This document shows, piece after piece, positions 32,889-40,682 of a stretch of 49,524 nucleotides of DNA. Origin of the DNA: an uncultured Spartobacteria bacterium (GTDB lineage: Bacteria > Verrucomicrobiota > Verrucomicrobiia > Chthoniobacterales > Terrimicrobiaceae); contig CALFPA010000088.1 in assembly GCA_937919825.1 (NCBI GenBank), forward strand, positions 1-49,524, in the 5' to 3' direction. The translations under genes were made by a program, and so were the position numbers. The notes beneath the pieces were generated by a model. It had not been told where the DNA came from, searched no databases, and worked only from the letters and a program-made list of their open reading frames with translations. The first letter of the stretch is position 1, and each line of letters opens with the position of its first letter.

Positions 32889-34136
32889 ATGCGTTGGTTT
32901 TTAAAAATCTTCGGAGTCGCCGTCTTTGCCAGCACCGTTCTCGCGCAAGAAGCATCCGATACTCCCGAAAAAGCGGAAGACTCCCCCTACGAGCAGCTCC
33001 AACTCCTCGCCCGCACCATGCAACTCATCCGCCAGGACTATGTGGACGAATCCAAAACGGGCTACACCGATCTAGCCCAAAACGCTCTCCGGGGGCTGCT
33101 CGACCAACTCGATCCGCACAGCCAGTTCATGGATGCGAAAAATTTCAAAAACATGCAGGAGGACACGCGCAGCGAATTCGGCGGACTCGGCGTGGTGGTC
33201 ACGGAGCGCGGCGGAGTGCTCACCGTTCTGAATCCCATGGAGGACACCCCAGGCTTCCGAGCCGGCCTCCTTCCTGGCGACCAGATTCTGAAAATCAACG
33301 GCGAATCCACCGAGCAACTCAATGTGAACTCGGCAGTCGAAAAACTCCGAGGACAAGCCGGGGAATCCGTCACCATCACCATCAAGCGCCCCTCCACTGG
33401 CGAAATTAAAGACCACGAACTCGTCCGCGAGATCATCAAGGTGCCGAGCGTGAAAGACGCCCAAATCCTCCCTCCCCGACCTCCTTCGAGCACCCGCGTT
33501 GGCTATGTCCGCATCACGCAATTCAACGAACCCACCGCCACCGAACTATCCGCCGCCCTAGACAAACTCGAAAAGCAAGGGATGGATGCCCTCGTGCTCG
33601 ACCTTCGCCACAATCCCGGCGGACTCCTCGGCAGCGCGGTGGATGTGGCCGGTCAATTCCTCCCTCCAAACACCCTCGTGGTCTTCACCGAAGGCCGCAC
33701 CCCTTCACGCGAATACCGAACCTCCAGCAAGCCTGCGCCGATCCGAAAATACCCACTCGTGGTTTTAACGAATTACGCCAGTGCCAGCGGTTCGGAGATC
33801 GTCGCCGGTGCGCTCAAGGACCTCGACCGCGCCCTCGTCGTGGGCGAAACCACCTTCGGCAAAGGCTCGGTGCAAAGCGTCATCGCTCTCCCCGACGGCT
33901 CCGCCGCACGACTCACCACCGCCAAGTATTTCACCCCCGGCCGCAAACTCATCCACGAACACGGCGTCGCCCCCCACATCCGCGCCACGCTCACCGACAA
34001 GGAGGAGGCCAACCTCCTACGCTCCCGCCGGGAACGCGAGGATCCTTCCAAACCCGGCTCGTTCATTTGGGATCCGCAACTCGAGCGTGCCGTGGATGCG
34101 CTTCAAGGTTCGCTTCTCCACGCGAAAAATAACTGA
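32889..34136 (+). CDS. C-terminal processing peptidase, S41 family, with PDZ domain
   Basis: Periplasmic Ser/Lys protease of the CtpA/Prc type, 415 residues from ATG 32889. A signal peptide (FLKIFGVAVFASTVLAQ) leads into a helical segment, a PDZ domain (~95-170: LGVVVTERGGVLTVLNPMED, GLLPGDQILKING), and the S41 domain with LVLDLRHNPGGLLGSAVDVA, catalytic Ser in NYASASGSEIVAGAL and Lys in TTFGKGSVQSVI. ATG 32871 is a possible earlier start with a longer n-region. It acts on C-termini of exported proteins; the substrate here is unknown. Probably transcribed with tsaD, five bases on. Confidence 0.92.
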   Translation: MRWFLKIFGVAVFASTVLAQEASDTPEKAEDSPYEQLQLLARTMQLIRQDYVDESKTGYTDLAQNALRGLLDQLDPHSQFMDAKNFKNMQEDTRSEFGGLGVVVTERGGVLTVLNPMEDTPGFRAGLLPGDQILKINGESTEQLNVNSAVEKLRGQAGESVTITIKRPSTGEIKDHELVREIIKVPSVKDAQILPPRPPSSTRVGYVRITQFNEPTATELSAALDKLEKQGMDALVLDLRHNPGGLLGSAVDVAGQFLPPNTLVVFTEGRTPSREYRTSSKPAPIRKYPLVVLTNYASASGSEIVAGALKDLDRALVVGETTFGKGSVQSVIALPDGSAARLTTAKYFTPGRKLIHEHGVAPHIRATLTDKEEANLLRSRREREDPSKPGSFIWDPQLERAVDALQGSLLHAKNN

Positions 34137-34141
34137 CCGCC

Positions 34142-35164
34142 GTGCCCAGCATTCTCGCCATCGAAACCTCCTGCGACGAAACCGCCGCCGCCGTGCTGTC
34201 CGGCTTCAACGGCTTGCTCGCGCATGAAATTTTCAGCCAGGCGGAAATCCACTCCGAGTTCGGCGGCGTGGTTCCCGAGGTCGCTTCGCGCAACCACCTC
34301 GCCAGCGCCCCGCTCATCATCGACTGCGCCATGCAAAAAGCGGGCCTCGATTTTCCCCAACTCGATGCCATCGCCGCCACCACCGGCCCCGGCCTCGCCT
34401 CCGCCCTACTCGTCGGAGCCTCACTGGCCAAAGGCCTGGCCCTCGGCGCCGCAAAAACCTTCCTCGCCGTGAACCACATCGAGGGCCACTTGCTCTCGCC
34501 GTTCTTCGGACGCGACACCATCCCGCCCCACACCGCGCTGGTCGTCAGCGGTGGGCACACTTTGCTTTTCGATGTCGAAGGCTTCGGAAAATACCAACTC
34601 CTCGGCCGCACCCTCGACGACGCCGCCGGAGAGGCATTCGATAAAACCGCCAAACTCCTCGGCCTCGGCTACCCCGGCGGCATCCTCATCGACCGCCTCG
34701 CTGCAGACGGCGATTCCACCCGCTTCGATTTCCCGCGAGGCATGATCAACTCCGGCGATTTCGATTTCAGCTTCAGCGGCCTCAAAACCTCAGTCCGCAT
34801 CTTTCTCGAAAAACACGGCCCGCCTTCGCCAGAAGATCTCCCCGACCTCTGCGCCTCCTTCCAAGCCGCCGTCGTCGATGTGCTGACCAGCAAACTCCTC
34901 AAAGCCGCCCGCCAATCCGACCACCGCACCATCGCCGTCAGCGGCGGCGTCAGCGCCAACTCAGCCCTCCGCCAAAACCTCCGCGCCAAAGCCGAGCATG
35001 CCGGCCTCGAACTCCTCTTCCCTCCCCCCGACCTCCTCACCGACAACGCCCTCATGATCGCCTACGCCGCCGCCCACCACCTCGCGGCCGGCCACACCTC
35101 CCCAATCACCGAGGAAATCTCCCCAAACTTCCAAGCCTCCACATTCGCAAAACCCCGCGCCTAG
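34142..35164 (+). CDS. tsaD: tRNA N6-adenosine threonylcarbamoyltransferase
   Basis: Transfers threonylcarbamoyl to A37 of ANN-decoding tRNAs. The 340-residue ASKHA protein begins at GTG 34142 (PSILAIETSCDETAAAVLSG). Metal-binding His112 and His116 are in NHIEGHLLSPFF; other signatures are GVVPEVASRNHL, VVSGGHTLLF, GEAFDKTAKLLGLGYPGG and FSFSGLKTSV. It needs TsaB, TsaE and TsaC, none of which is in this window. The last plus-strand gene before the minus-strand envelope cluster. Confidence 0.97.
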   Translation: MPSILAIETSCDETAAAVLSGFNGLLAHEIFSQAEIHSEFGGVVPEVASRNHLASAPLIIDCAMQKAGLDFPQLDAIAATTGPGLASALLVGASLAKGLALGAAKTFLAVNHIEGHLLSPFFGRDTIPPHTALVVSGGHTLLFDVEGFGKYQLLGRTLDDAAGEAFDKTAKLLGLGYPGGILIDRLAADGDSTRFDFPRGMINSGDFDFSFSGLKTSVRIFLEKHGPPSPEDLPDLCASFQAAVVDVLTSKLLKAARQSDHRTIAVSGGVSANSALRQNLRAKAEHAGLELLFPPPDLLTDNALMIAYAAAHHLAAGHTSPITEEISPNFQASTFAKPRA

Positions 35165-35197
35165 TTTTCCCTCACCCCCCCCAGAAGCGCCCTGGGT

Positions 35198-35953
35198 TTA
35201 GAGCCTCTCCAAATTCAACCCAGCAACCCGCTTTTGAATTCTCAGAACCTCCTGCGCCATCCGCCAGGAGTCCCGCAACAAGCTCACCTTGCTCCCCGGA
35301 ACATCCCGCCAATCCACAGGAAACTCCACAACTCGGCACCCGAACTTTATGAGCAAAAGCAATAACTCCACATCAAACGCAAAACCCTCCGTCTGCAAAA
35401 ACGGGGCCACCTTTCGATAGGCAGAGGAGCGCACGAGCTTGAGCCCACATTGCGAATCATAAACAGGCACTTGGCCTAATTCCGAAACCAAGGTGGCAAA
35501 AATTCGACCACTCAAATGCCGCTTCCACAAACGCTCCACCCGGCGCCCTAGCATCTTCACCCTGCTTCCAAATAAGGCATCGAGATCGGACTGCCCCCGC
35601 ACCCACTCCACCGCCCGAAGAATCTCGGGCAGACCTACGGCCCCATCCGCATCAACAAATCCCACCCAATCCTCATCCCCGTGCTTGGTCCACCCCCTCA
35701 TGACGGCCCCACCCTTTCCCGTGTTTCTCTCTGTAAAAACAACCTCCACAGTGCATCCAAGCGTTCTCTTTTCCCTCACCCTGTCCACCAACATTAGCAA
35801 ATCCTCCCTCTCCTGGACCTCCGAACCATCATCCGACACCACAATGCGGAAATTTGCGGTCAAACCACTCGCCAGCTGCGGAAGAAACTCCGACAACCTC
35901 GCCACATCATTGTAGCATGGCACCACCAGTAGTATTCGTTCGTTCTCGATCAC
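35198..35953 (-). CDS. Glycosyltransferase, GT2 family (dolichyl-phosphate-mannose-synthase-like)
   Basis: A 251-residue GT-A enzyme. Nucleotide-sugar motifs are VVPCYNDVARLSEFLPQL, VVSDDGSEV, RNTGKGGAVMRGW and the metal-binding DWVGFVDADGAVGLPEI. The later part DSQCGLKLVRSSAYRKVAPF and GFAFDVELLLLLIKFG is typical of DPM1/polyprenyl-phosphate glycosyltransferases. No C-terminal membrane spans are present. It probably loads a sugar on a lipid carrier for envelope glycans, which fits the nearby rfbC. It begins at GTG 35953, 15 bases after lhgO, as last gene of a coupled operon. C-rich third positions differ from lhgO. Confidence 0.86.
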   Translation of the reverse strand: MIENERILLVVPCYNDVARLSEFLPQLASGLTANFRIVVSDDGSEVQEREDLLMLVDRVREKRTLGCTVEVVFTERNTGKGGAVMRGWTKHGDEDWVGFVDADGAVGLPEILRAVEWVRGQSDLDALFGSRVKMLGRRVERLWKRHLSGRIFATLVSELGQVPVYDSQCGLKLVRSSAYRKVAPFLQTEGFAFDVELLLLLIKFGCRVVEFPVDWRDVPGSKVSLLRDSWRMAQEVLRIQKRVAGLNLERL

Positions 35954-35968
35954 TTATGCAGGAAAGTT

Positions 35969-37162
35969 TCAATAAAGGCGGCGGACGATTTCCTCGGCGA
36001 TGGCCAGCGAGGCAGTGGCTGCGGGGCTTGGGGCATTGATGACATGCAGGGCGCGGGGTTTTTGGACCAAGTGGAAATCCTGAAGGAGTGTGCCATCACG
36101 CGACATGGCTTGGGCGCGGACTCCTGATCCGCCCGGAGCGAGGTGCTCGGGGCGGATTTCGGGAACGAGTTTTTGGAGGGAGGCGGCGAAAAGGTTTTTG
36201 CTAAACGAGCGGCGGCCTTCATCCCAAACCATTGATGGGTAGCGGTGTAGAAAATTCCAGAGGCCGGGGAAGGCGAGGGTTTCGGCAGCTTCGAGCGGGT
36301 GGATTTCGGATTTGAGGTAGCCTTCGCGGGCGAGGGCAAGGACGGCGTTCGGGCCGGCTTCGATGCCGCCGTGGATGAGGCGGGTGAAGTGGACGCCGAG
36401 AAATGGGAACGCCGGGTCAGGCACGGGGTAGATGAGGTGTCGGACGAGGTGGCGCGCTTCGGGGGCGAGTTCGAAATACTCGCCTCGGAAGGGGACGATG
36501 CGGATGTCGTTTTTGGTTCCAGCAAGTGCGGCGATGCGGTCACTGAAAAGCCCGGCGCAGTTGATGAGATAGCGGGCTTCGAATTCCCCGGCGCTGGTTT
36601 CGAGGACCCAGCCGCCAAGGTTGTCGTGGATGGCGACGACGCGGGCGTTTTTTTTGAAGGTGCCGCCGAGGCTTTCGATCTCGCGGACAAGGGCGGTGCA
36701 GACAGCCTGATAATCAACGATCCCTTCCTGCGGAACGCGCAGGGCTGCGAGGCCAGCGGCATGGGGTTCAATCTCGCGGAGTTGGGCGGCGTCGAGCCAT
36801 TGGAGGCCATCAAGGCCGTTTTGCTGGCCGCGGGTTTCGAGATCGCGGAGGCGCTCGACTTCGGCTTCGTCCGTGGCGACAACGACTTTTCCGCAGATTT
36901 CGTGGGCGACCCCGTTTTTGCGGCAGAAATCGGTCATCAGGCGGATTCCGCGCACGGCAAGCCGGGCTTTCAGCGAACCCGGCTTGTAATAGAGGCCGCA
37001 GTGGAGGACGCCGCTGTTGTGCGTGCTCTGATGGCGGCCGGGGCCATCCTCTTTTTCAAGGACGCCAACTGAAGCATCGGGTTTGCGGAGCAGCAACTCG
37101 CGGGCGACGGCGAGGCCCACAATGCCGCCGCCAATGACGAGATGGTCTTGTTTTTTCAGCAT
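35969..37162 (-). CDS. lhgO: L-2-hydroxyglutarate oxidase/dehydrogenase
   Basis: FAD enzyme oxidising L-2-hydroxyglutarate to 2-oxoglutarate and passing electrons to the quinone pool. From ATG 37162 (MLKKQDHLVIGGGIVGLAVA) it has 397 residues. FAD-binding GGGIVGLAVA, RHQSTHNSGVLHCGLYYKPG, NCAGLFSDRIAALAG, PFRGEYFEL, and FPFLGVHFTRLIHGG all match LhgO. A start at 37228 would extend into the upstream small ORF. Its ATG overlaps the stop of the 49-residue ORF by seven bases (ATGCTGA). Confidence 0.93.
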   Translation of the reverse strand: MLKKQDHLVIGGGIVGLAVARELLLRKPDASVGVLEKEDGPGRHQSTHNSGVLHCGLYYKPGSLKARLAVRGIRLMTDFCRKNGVAHEICGKVVVATDEAEVERLRDLETRGQQNGLDGLQWLDAAQLREIEPHAAGLAALRVPQEGIVDYQAVCTALVREIESLGGTFKKNARVVAIHDNLGGWVLETSAGEFEARYLINCAGLFSDRIAALAGTKNDIRIVPFRGEYFELAPEARHLVRHLIYPVPDPAFPFLGVHFTRLIHGGIEAGPNAVLALAREGYLKSEIHPLEAAETLAFPGLWNFLHRYPSMVWDEGRRSFSKNLFAASLQKLVPEIRPEHLAPGGSGVRAQAMSRDGTLLQDFHLVQKPRALHVINAPSPAATASLAIAEEIVRRLY

Positions 37163-37305
37163 TCTTCCCCCAGATAACCAGTCGCAAAAATCCGGCGCAC
37201 CCGAGCCAAGACTTGCTCTTCGGACCAATCGGAATGCTTTTGTGGCAAAGCCGCCCGTTTAATTTCACTCTGGATGCGTTCCGCCTCGGCGATATGGGGT
37301 TTCAT
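37156..37305 (-). CDS. 49-residue hypothetical protein, third member of the NTase cassette
   Basis: A short frame from ATG 37305 to TGA 37156: MKPHIAEAERIQSEIKRAAL, then PQKHSDWSEEQVLARVRRIF and ATGYLGEEC. It is charged and likely helical, without signal or membrane segment. Support is positional: ATG overlaps the preceding stop by four bases (ATGA) and its stop overlaps lhgO's start by seven, leaving no untranslated gap in the chain. I do not recognise a family. Its small size beside a nucleotidyltransferase would suit an antitoxin or regulatory subunit, but that is speculation. Confidence 0.6.
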   Translation of the reverse strand: MKPHIAEAERIQSEIKRAALPQKHSDWSEEQVLARVRRIFATGYLGEEC

Positions 37306-37601
37306 GGAATCTGGCGCTGATACCGGGCAAGGGCTCGTCCGAAAGAGACGAGTTCGCGGATGAGCGAATTGTAGCGCCCATAGGCATTGCCACCTTCCTT
37401 GAGCAGGAGATCGTAGAGGACGAGCTCGGCTTCGCGGATCGGCGATTCGCCCTCGACGAGACCAGCGGCGCGGAACTTTCCAAAGGCGATCAAGACAATG
37501 CAGGAGGAGATCGTCGTCCGCCCTGCGCGCCAGTCGCGAAGACCTTCGAGCATCCGCTCGCCCCCAGGAAGAGTGCGGATTTGGTCAGGAGTCGGCGTCA
37601 T
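37302..37601 (-). CDS. 99-residue helical protein paired with the nucleotidyltransferase
   Basis: Frame of 99 residues, MTPTPDQIRTLPGGERMLEG onward, with RDWRAGRTTISSCIVLIAFG, IREAELVLYDLLLKEGGNAY, and a basic helical end GRYNSLIRELVSFGRALARY. The conserved-looking LPGGERMLEGL and YNSLIRELVSF blocks give the feel of a real family found next to DUF6036-like nucleotidyltransferases, but I cannot name it. The start overlaps the NTase stop (ATGA at 37598-37601) and the stop overlaps the 49-aa ORF, so all three are probably made in fixed ratio. Confidence 0.72.
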   Translation of the reverse strand: MTPTPDQIRTLPGGERMLEGLRDWRAGRTTISSCIVLIAFGKFRAAGLVEGESPIREAELVLYDLLLKEGGNAYGRYNSLIRELVSFGRALARYQRQIP

Positions 37602-38122
37602 GGCTTGCAGCAGAAATCCTCGACGATTTTTGTAAAGGATAGCTCGTCGATGGCAGGAAATTTTTTCAACTGAGGGCGGATTTGCGTGAAGAGTTCGAGG
37701 AGTTTTTTGGGATCCACGAGGCGTTGCTTTTTGAATTCGAGAACATCGTTCATGTCGCGCTCATGACCGCGTTCCAGCTTCGCAAGGACTTGGCTGTAAA
37801 AATCAAAATGCCGGAAATCCAACGGCCCAGAGCGTTGGATGAGTGGGCTACGATCGCGCCATCCCGGCAATTCAGGAATGAAAAGGTCAGGGCTCGCCAA
37901 TTCGACATTTGTGTCGAGCGTGTCCTTCAACTCGGTGATTGCCTCGAAAAATCTGGAAGGTTCGGGATCGGCCTTGATGTCGATATCGATGGTTTTTTCA
38001 CGCCAACCATAGAGGAGTGCCGTGGCTCCCCCGGTAAGGTAAATCGTTCCCGAGCTGCCTACCCGATTTCCAAGGGCCTCCATGAACGCCAAGAGCTTGG
38101 CTTTGTCGGCATCGAGCCTCAT
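37598..38122 (-). CDS. Nucleotidyltransferase-fold protein (AbiEii/DUF6036-like)
   Basis: A 174-residue protein with a minimal nucleotidyltransferase signature near the N-terminus: TIYLTGGATALLYGWREKTI followed by DIDIKADP. The GG at 31-32 and the Asp pair 46/48 correspond to the GG...G.R.T.D.D pattern of MNT, AbiEii and DUF6036 proteins. The rest is helical, with SQVLAKLERGHERDMNDV typical of that group. Relatives are often toxin or modification partners in two-gene systems; this one starts in an ATGA overlap with rfbC and ends in one with the 99-aa gene. Substrate and activity are unknown. Confidence 0.78.
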   Translation of the reverse strand: MRLDADKAKLLAFMEALGNRVGSSGTIYLTGGATALLYGWREKTIDIDIKADPEPSRFFEAITELKDTLDTNVELASPDLFIPELPGWRDRSPLIQRSGPLDFRHFDFYSQVLAKLERGHERDMNDVLEFKKQRLVDPKKLLELFTQIRPQLKKFPAIDELSFTKIVEDFCCKP

Positions 38123-38670
38123 GCGTATTTCTCACACTCTGCAAAGCTCGCCGCCTCGACATCCTTCGGTGAAACAAGCGGCTCGATCCCCACCGGCAGC
38201 GGCCACTCGATACCGATGGCGGGATCGTTCCACAGTAACGCGCGCTCGGTTTCAGGGCGGTAGGTGTTCGTGCACTTGTAGTGAAAATCCGCCAACTCGC
38301 TGAGCACCAGAAACCCGTGCGCGCAGCCGGGCGGCACCCAGAGCCGCTCGTGGGCTTCACTGGTGAGCATGTAGCCATCCCAATTACTAAAGGTCGGGGA
38401 GCTTTCACGAAGATCGACGAGCACATCGAAGACGGTGCCGGAGGTCACCCAGACGAGCTTACCTTGGGCCGCAGAGCCGCTCTGATAGTGTAAGCCGCGG
38501 AGGACATACTTCGAGGATCGGCTGTGGTTGTCCTGCACGAAATCCGCGCCGATGCCGAGCTTGGCGAAGGTTTCCTTGTTCCAGGATTCGAGGAAAAAAC
38601 CACGCGCATCGCCGAAAACACGCGGCCGAAGCAGGAACGCCCCGTCGATTTTTGTGGGATAGCTAGTCAT
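38119..38670 (-). CDS. rfbC: dTDP-4-dehydrorhamnose 3,5-epimerase
   Basis: Cupin epimerase of dTDP-L-rhamnose synthesis for envelope glycans. From ATG 38670 the protein is 183 residues: FLLRPRVFGDARGFFLESWN, FVQDNHSRSS, catalytic His61 in LRGLHYQSG, GKLVWVTSGTVFDVLVDLR, WVPPGCAHGFLVLSE, and Tyr131 in FHYKCTNTYRPETE. All match RmlC. rfbA, rfbB and rfbD, its usual neighbours, are not here. Its start overlaps the 76-aa ORF stop and its stop overlaps the NTase start, both ATGA. Confidence 0.93.
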   Translation of the reverse strand: MTSYPTKIDGAFLLRPRVFGDARGFFLESWNKETFAKLGIGADFVQDNHSRSSKYVLRGLHYQSGSAAQGKLVWVTSGTVFDVLVDLRESSPTFSNWDGYMLTSEAHERLWVPPGCAHGFLVLSELADFHYKCTNTYRPETERALLWNDPAIGIEWPLPVGIEPLVSPKDVEAASFAECEKYA

Positions 38671-38897
38671 GGGAAAATGCGAAATGGGTGCTGATCTTTG
38701 GAATTTAATGACTGATTCTCTTGGCGAAGCCGTTTGGTGCGGCTTTCTGCGAACCGCTCGTGGTGCTTTTGCATCTCCTCCATCCAAATAATTTTCTCTC
38801 GGAGCGTTGTCTTTAAACCTAAGAGCAAGGAATACAATTCCGCACCTTCAAATGAGGACCATTTCCAAGGGGGATGGTTTGCCAATTCTGGGTTCAT
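38667..38897 (-). CDS. 76-residue hypothetical protein upstream of rfbC
   Basis: From ATG 38897: MNPELANHPPWKWSSFEGAE, then LYSLLLGLKTTLREKIIWME and EMQKHHERFAESRTKRLRQE. It is mostly charged helix, without signal or membrane segments; ATG 38936 would add 13 residues. No family is recognised. Its TGA overlaps the rfbC ATG by four bases, as at the following junctions. The stretch is more AT-rich than its neighbours, so recent acquisition or chance are both open. Confidence 0.5.
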   Translation of the reverse strand: MNPELANHPPWKWSSFEGAELYSLLLGLKTTLREKIIWMEEMQKHHERFAESRTKRLRQENQSLNSKDQHPFRIFP

Positions 38898-39219
38898 GTT
38901 TCGTATGGAGCGATTTTTTAAGATACTCCAAATCACGCTTATTCTTCAGAAGATTCTAGGTCCTCTACATTTCCAAAAGCACTTTAAGTCCTATGATACG
39001 CGCATTGATCCCCGGAGCAACCGGCTCCTCGATAGCTCGACCTACAGCTCCGATAAGGCGGAGGTTTCGAGGGCGGTTTCTTTCAATCCGGAGGGCATCT
39101 CCACAGCATCCAAACAAGGCACTTCATCTATTTCAATAAAAAATGAAATCGAGTCGCCGAGAATTTTCCCAACCGCATTCCTTTGACGAACCTCTCTTGT
39201 TGCCTTTTATGTTTCGGCC
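38898..39219. other. 322-base AT-richer gap with a possible decayed coding remnant
   Basis: No intact gene is convincing here. On the minus strand one frame is open from about 39210 to a stop at 39042, reading REVRQRNAVGKILGDSISFF and EIDEVPCLDAVEMPSGLKET without a good start. A second frame then reads RLIGAVGRAIEEPVAPGINA to a stop at 38965, as if one reading frame had been broken by a frameshift. The text looks protein-like in both, so a degraded gene is suspected; no family was recognised. Confidence 0.3.
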
Positions 39220-39774
39220 ATGAAATCCATCACGCCATCCGAGCTGAATGCCATTCGTCAATCCGGCACCGCCTGCGCGCTTCTCGATGTTCGAACCCCC
39301 GCCGAGCACGAAAAAATCCATGTGCCCGGGGTGCATTTGGTTTCGGTGGACGACCTCGACCCCGAGAGCCTAGCCCAGACGAATGGCTTTTCGAAGGACA
39401 AGACGATTTACATCCTCTGCCATTCTGGGGCCCGGGCCGAACGCGCGGCTCGCAAGATGGAAGGCAAGGGCTTCCAAGATTGCGTGGTGGTCTCTGGCGG
39501 AACATCGGCTTGGGCAGCAGCGGGCCTCCCGGTGAATCAAACCGAGCGCCATGCTCTCCCACTCAACCGTCAAGTCCAGCTTGTTGCAGGCGCGATGGCG
39601 CTCGGAGGTGCGGCGCTTGCCGTCACCGTAAATCCCGCGTGGGTTTTTCTTTCTGGCTTCGTAGGGTTCGGATTGATGCTCGCGGGTGCCACGGATTTCT
39701 GCCCCATGGCGATCCTGCTGGCGAAGATGCCCTGGAACCAAGGTTCCAAAAAAACAAGCTGCTGCTCGGCTTGA
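39220..39774 (+). CDS. Membrane-anchored rhodanese (YgaP-like, rhodanese plus DUF2892)
   Basis: A 184-residue protein. Residues 1-105 are a rhodanese domain with ALLDVRTPAEHEKIHVPGVH and active-site loop CHSGARAE, Cys67 being the persulfide carrier. Residues ~110-175 hold two membrane helices (LVAGAMALGGAALAVTV, FLSGFVGFGLMLAGA) and TDFCPMAILLAKMPWN, typical of the DUF2892 tail of YgaP-like proteins. It ends with a CC pair. Sulfur transfer at the inner membrane is likely; the acceptor is unknown. Monocistronic; converges on tatD nine bases away. Confidence 0.88.
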   Translation: MKSITPSELNAIRQSGTACALLDVRTPAEHEKIHVPGVHLVSVDDLDPESLAQTNGFSKDKTIYILCHSGARAERAARKMEGKGFQDCVVVSGGTSAWAAAGLPVNQTERHALPLNRQVQLVAGAMALGGAALAVTVNPAWVFLSGFVGFGLMLAGATDFCPMAILLAKMPWNQGSKKTSCCSA

Positions 39775-39783
39775 GAGGCGATT

Positions 39784-40635
39784 TCAGCAGCTGAGGCGGA
39801 AAAATGACTCCGCCGTGCGTGTGGTTGCGGCGGCGATTTCTTCGAGCGTGGCACCGCGGACTTCGGCGATTTTTTCGGCAACGAGTCGGGTGTGGGCGGG
39901 TTCGCAACGCTTGCCGCGATGCGGCACCGGGGCGAGGTAGGGGCAATCGGTTTCAACCATGAAGGCATCCACTGGGATAGCCGCCACGACCTCGCGAACG
40001 AGTTCGGCGTTTTTGAAGGTGACGATGCCGGTGAAAGAAACCAGATGTCCGAGGGCGAGTATTTCTCGGGCTTGGTCGGGCGTGTTGCCGAAGCAGTGAA
40101 AGACGCCGCGCAGCTTGCCAGTAAAGTCTTTCAAAATCGCCAGCGTATCGTCCCATGCATCGCGTTGGTGGATGACGACATTCAGCCCGAGTTCGGCGGC
40201 GAGATCGAGTTGGGCCGCGAAAGCCTCGGCCTGGGCGGACTTGTAGGCGCCATCAATGATCGCCGCCTCGGCATCCTGAGCCATCTCGGCCTGGAGCGCG
40301 CTGATGGCGGGAGCGGAGGAAAGTTTTTCGGAGGGCAGGCGGTGGTAGTCGAGGCCGGTCTCGCCGATCGCGGCGACCTTGGGATGCGCAGCGAGGGCGC
40401 GAATCTCGGCCAGCCAGTCACCTTTTTCGTCGTCCACATTGGTGGGGTGAAGACCCACGACGGCGTGGATGTTTTCAAATTTCTCGGCGAGAGCCACGGC
40501 GCGGCGACTACTTTCCACGCCGGTTCCGATTGTGATGATACGGGTGACGCCTGCCGCCCGCGCCGCTTCGAGGATGGCAGGGAAATCGTTGGCGAAATCG
40601 GGATAGTCGAGGTGCGCGTGGGTATCGATGATCAT
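39784..40635 (-). CDS. tatD: TatD family metal-dependent hydrolase (DNase)
   Basis: A 283-residue TIM-barrel hydrolase. Metal ligands are recognisable: His6/His8 in IDTHAHLDYP, Glu in AIGETGLDYHR, His in NVVIHQRDAWDDTL, His in GVFHCFGNTP, and Asp in MVETDCPYLAP. Members remove 3' nucleotides from DNA and are linked to repair; despite the name the gene is not part of the Tat export system and is not near tatC here (8 kb away). ATG 40635 fits the family start. xerD lies upstream on the same strand, 47 bases away. Confidence 0.93.
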   Translation of the reverse strand: MIIDTHAHLDYPDFANDFPAILEAARAAGVTRIITIGTGVESSRRAVALAEKFENIHAVVGLHPTNVDDEKGDWLAEIRALAAHPKVAAIGETGLDYHRLPSEKLSSAPAISALQAEMAQDAEAAIIDGAYKSAQAEAFAAQLDLAAELGLNVVIHQRDAWDDTLAILKDFTGKLRGVFHCFGNTPDQAREILALGHLVSFTGIVTFKNAELVREVVAAIPVDAFMVETDCPYLAPVPHRGKRCEPAHTRLVAEKIAEVRGATLEEIAAATTRTAESFFRLSC

Positions 40636-40682
40636 GACGGGAGCTTGGCGGAATCAAGGTCGCATGGCGAGCGGCGGGTTCG

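Noticed and set aside
35165-35197. Weak stem CCCAG/CTGGG between tsaD and the GT2 gene as terminator
   Set aside because: Only five base pairs and no T-run of note in either direction.
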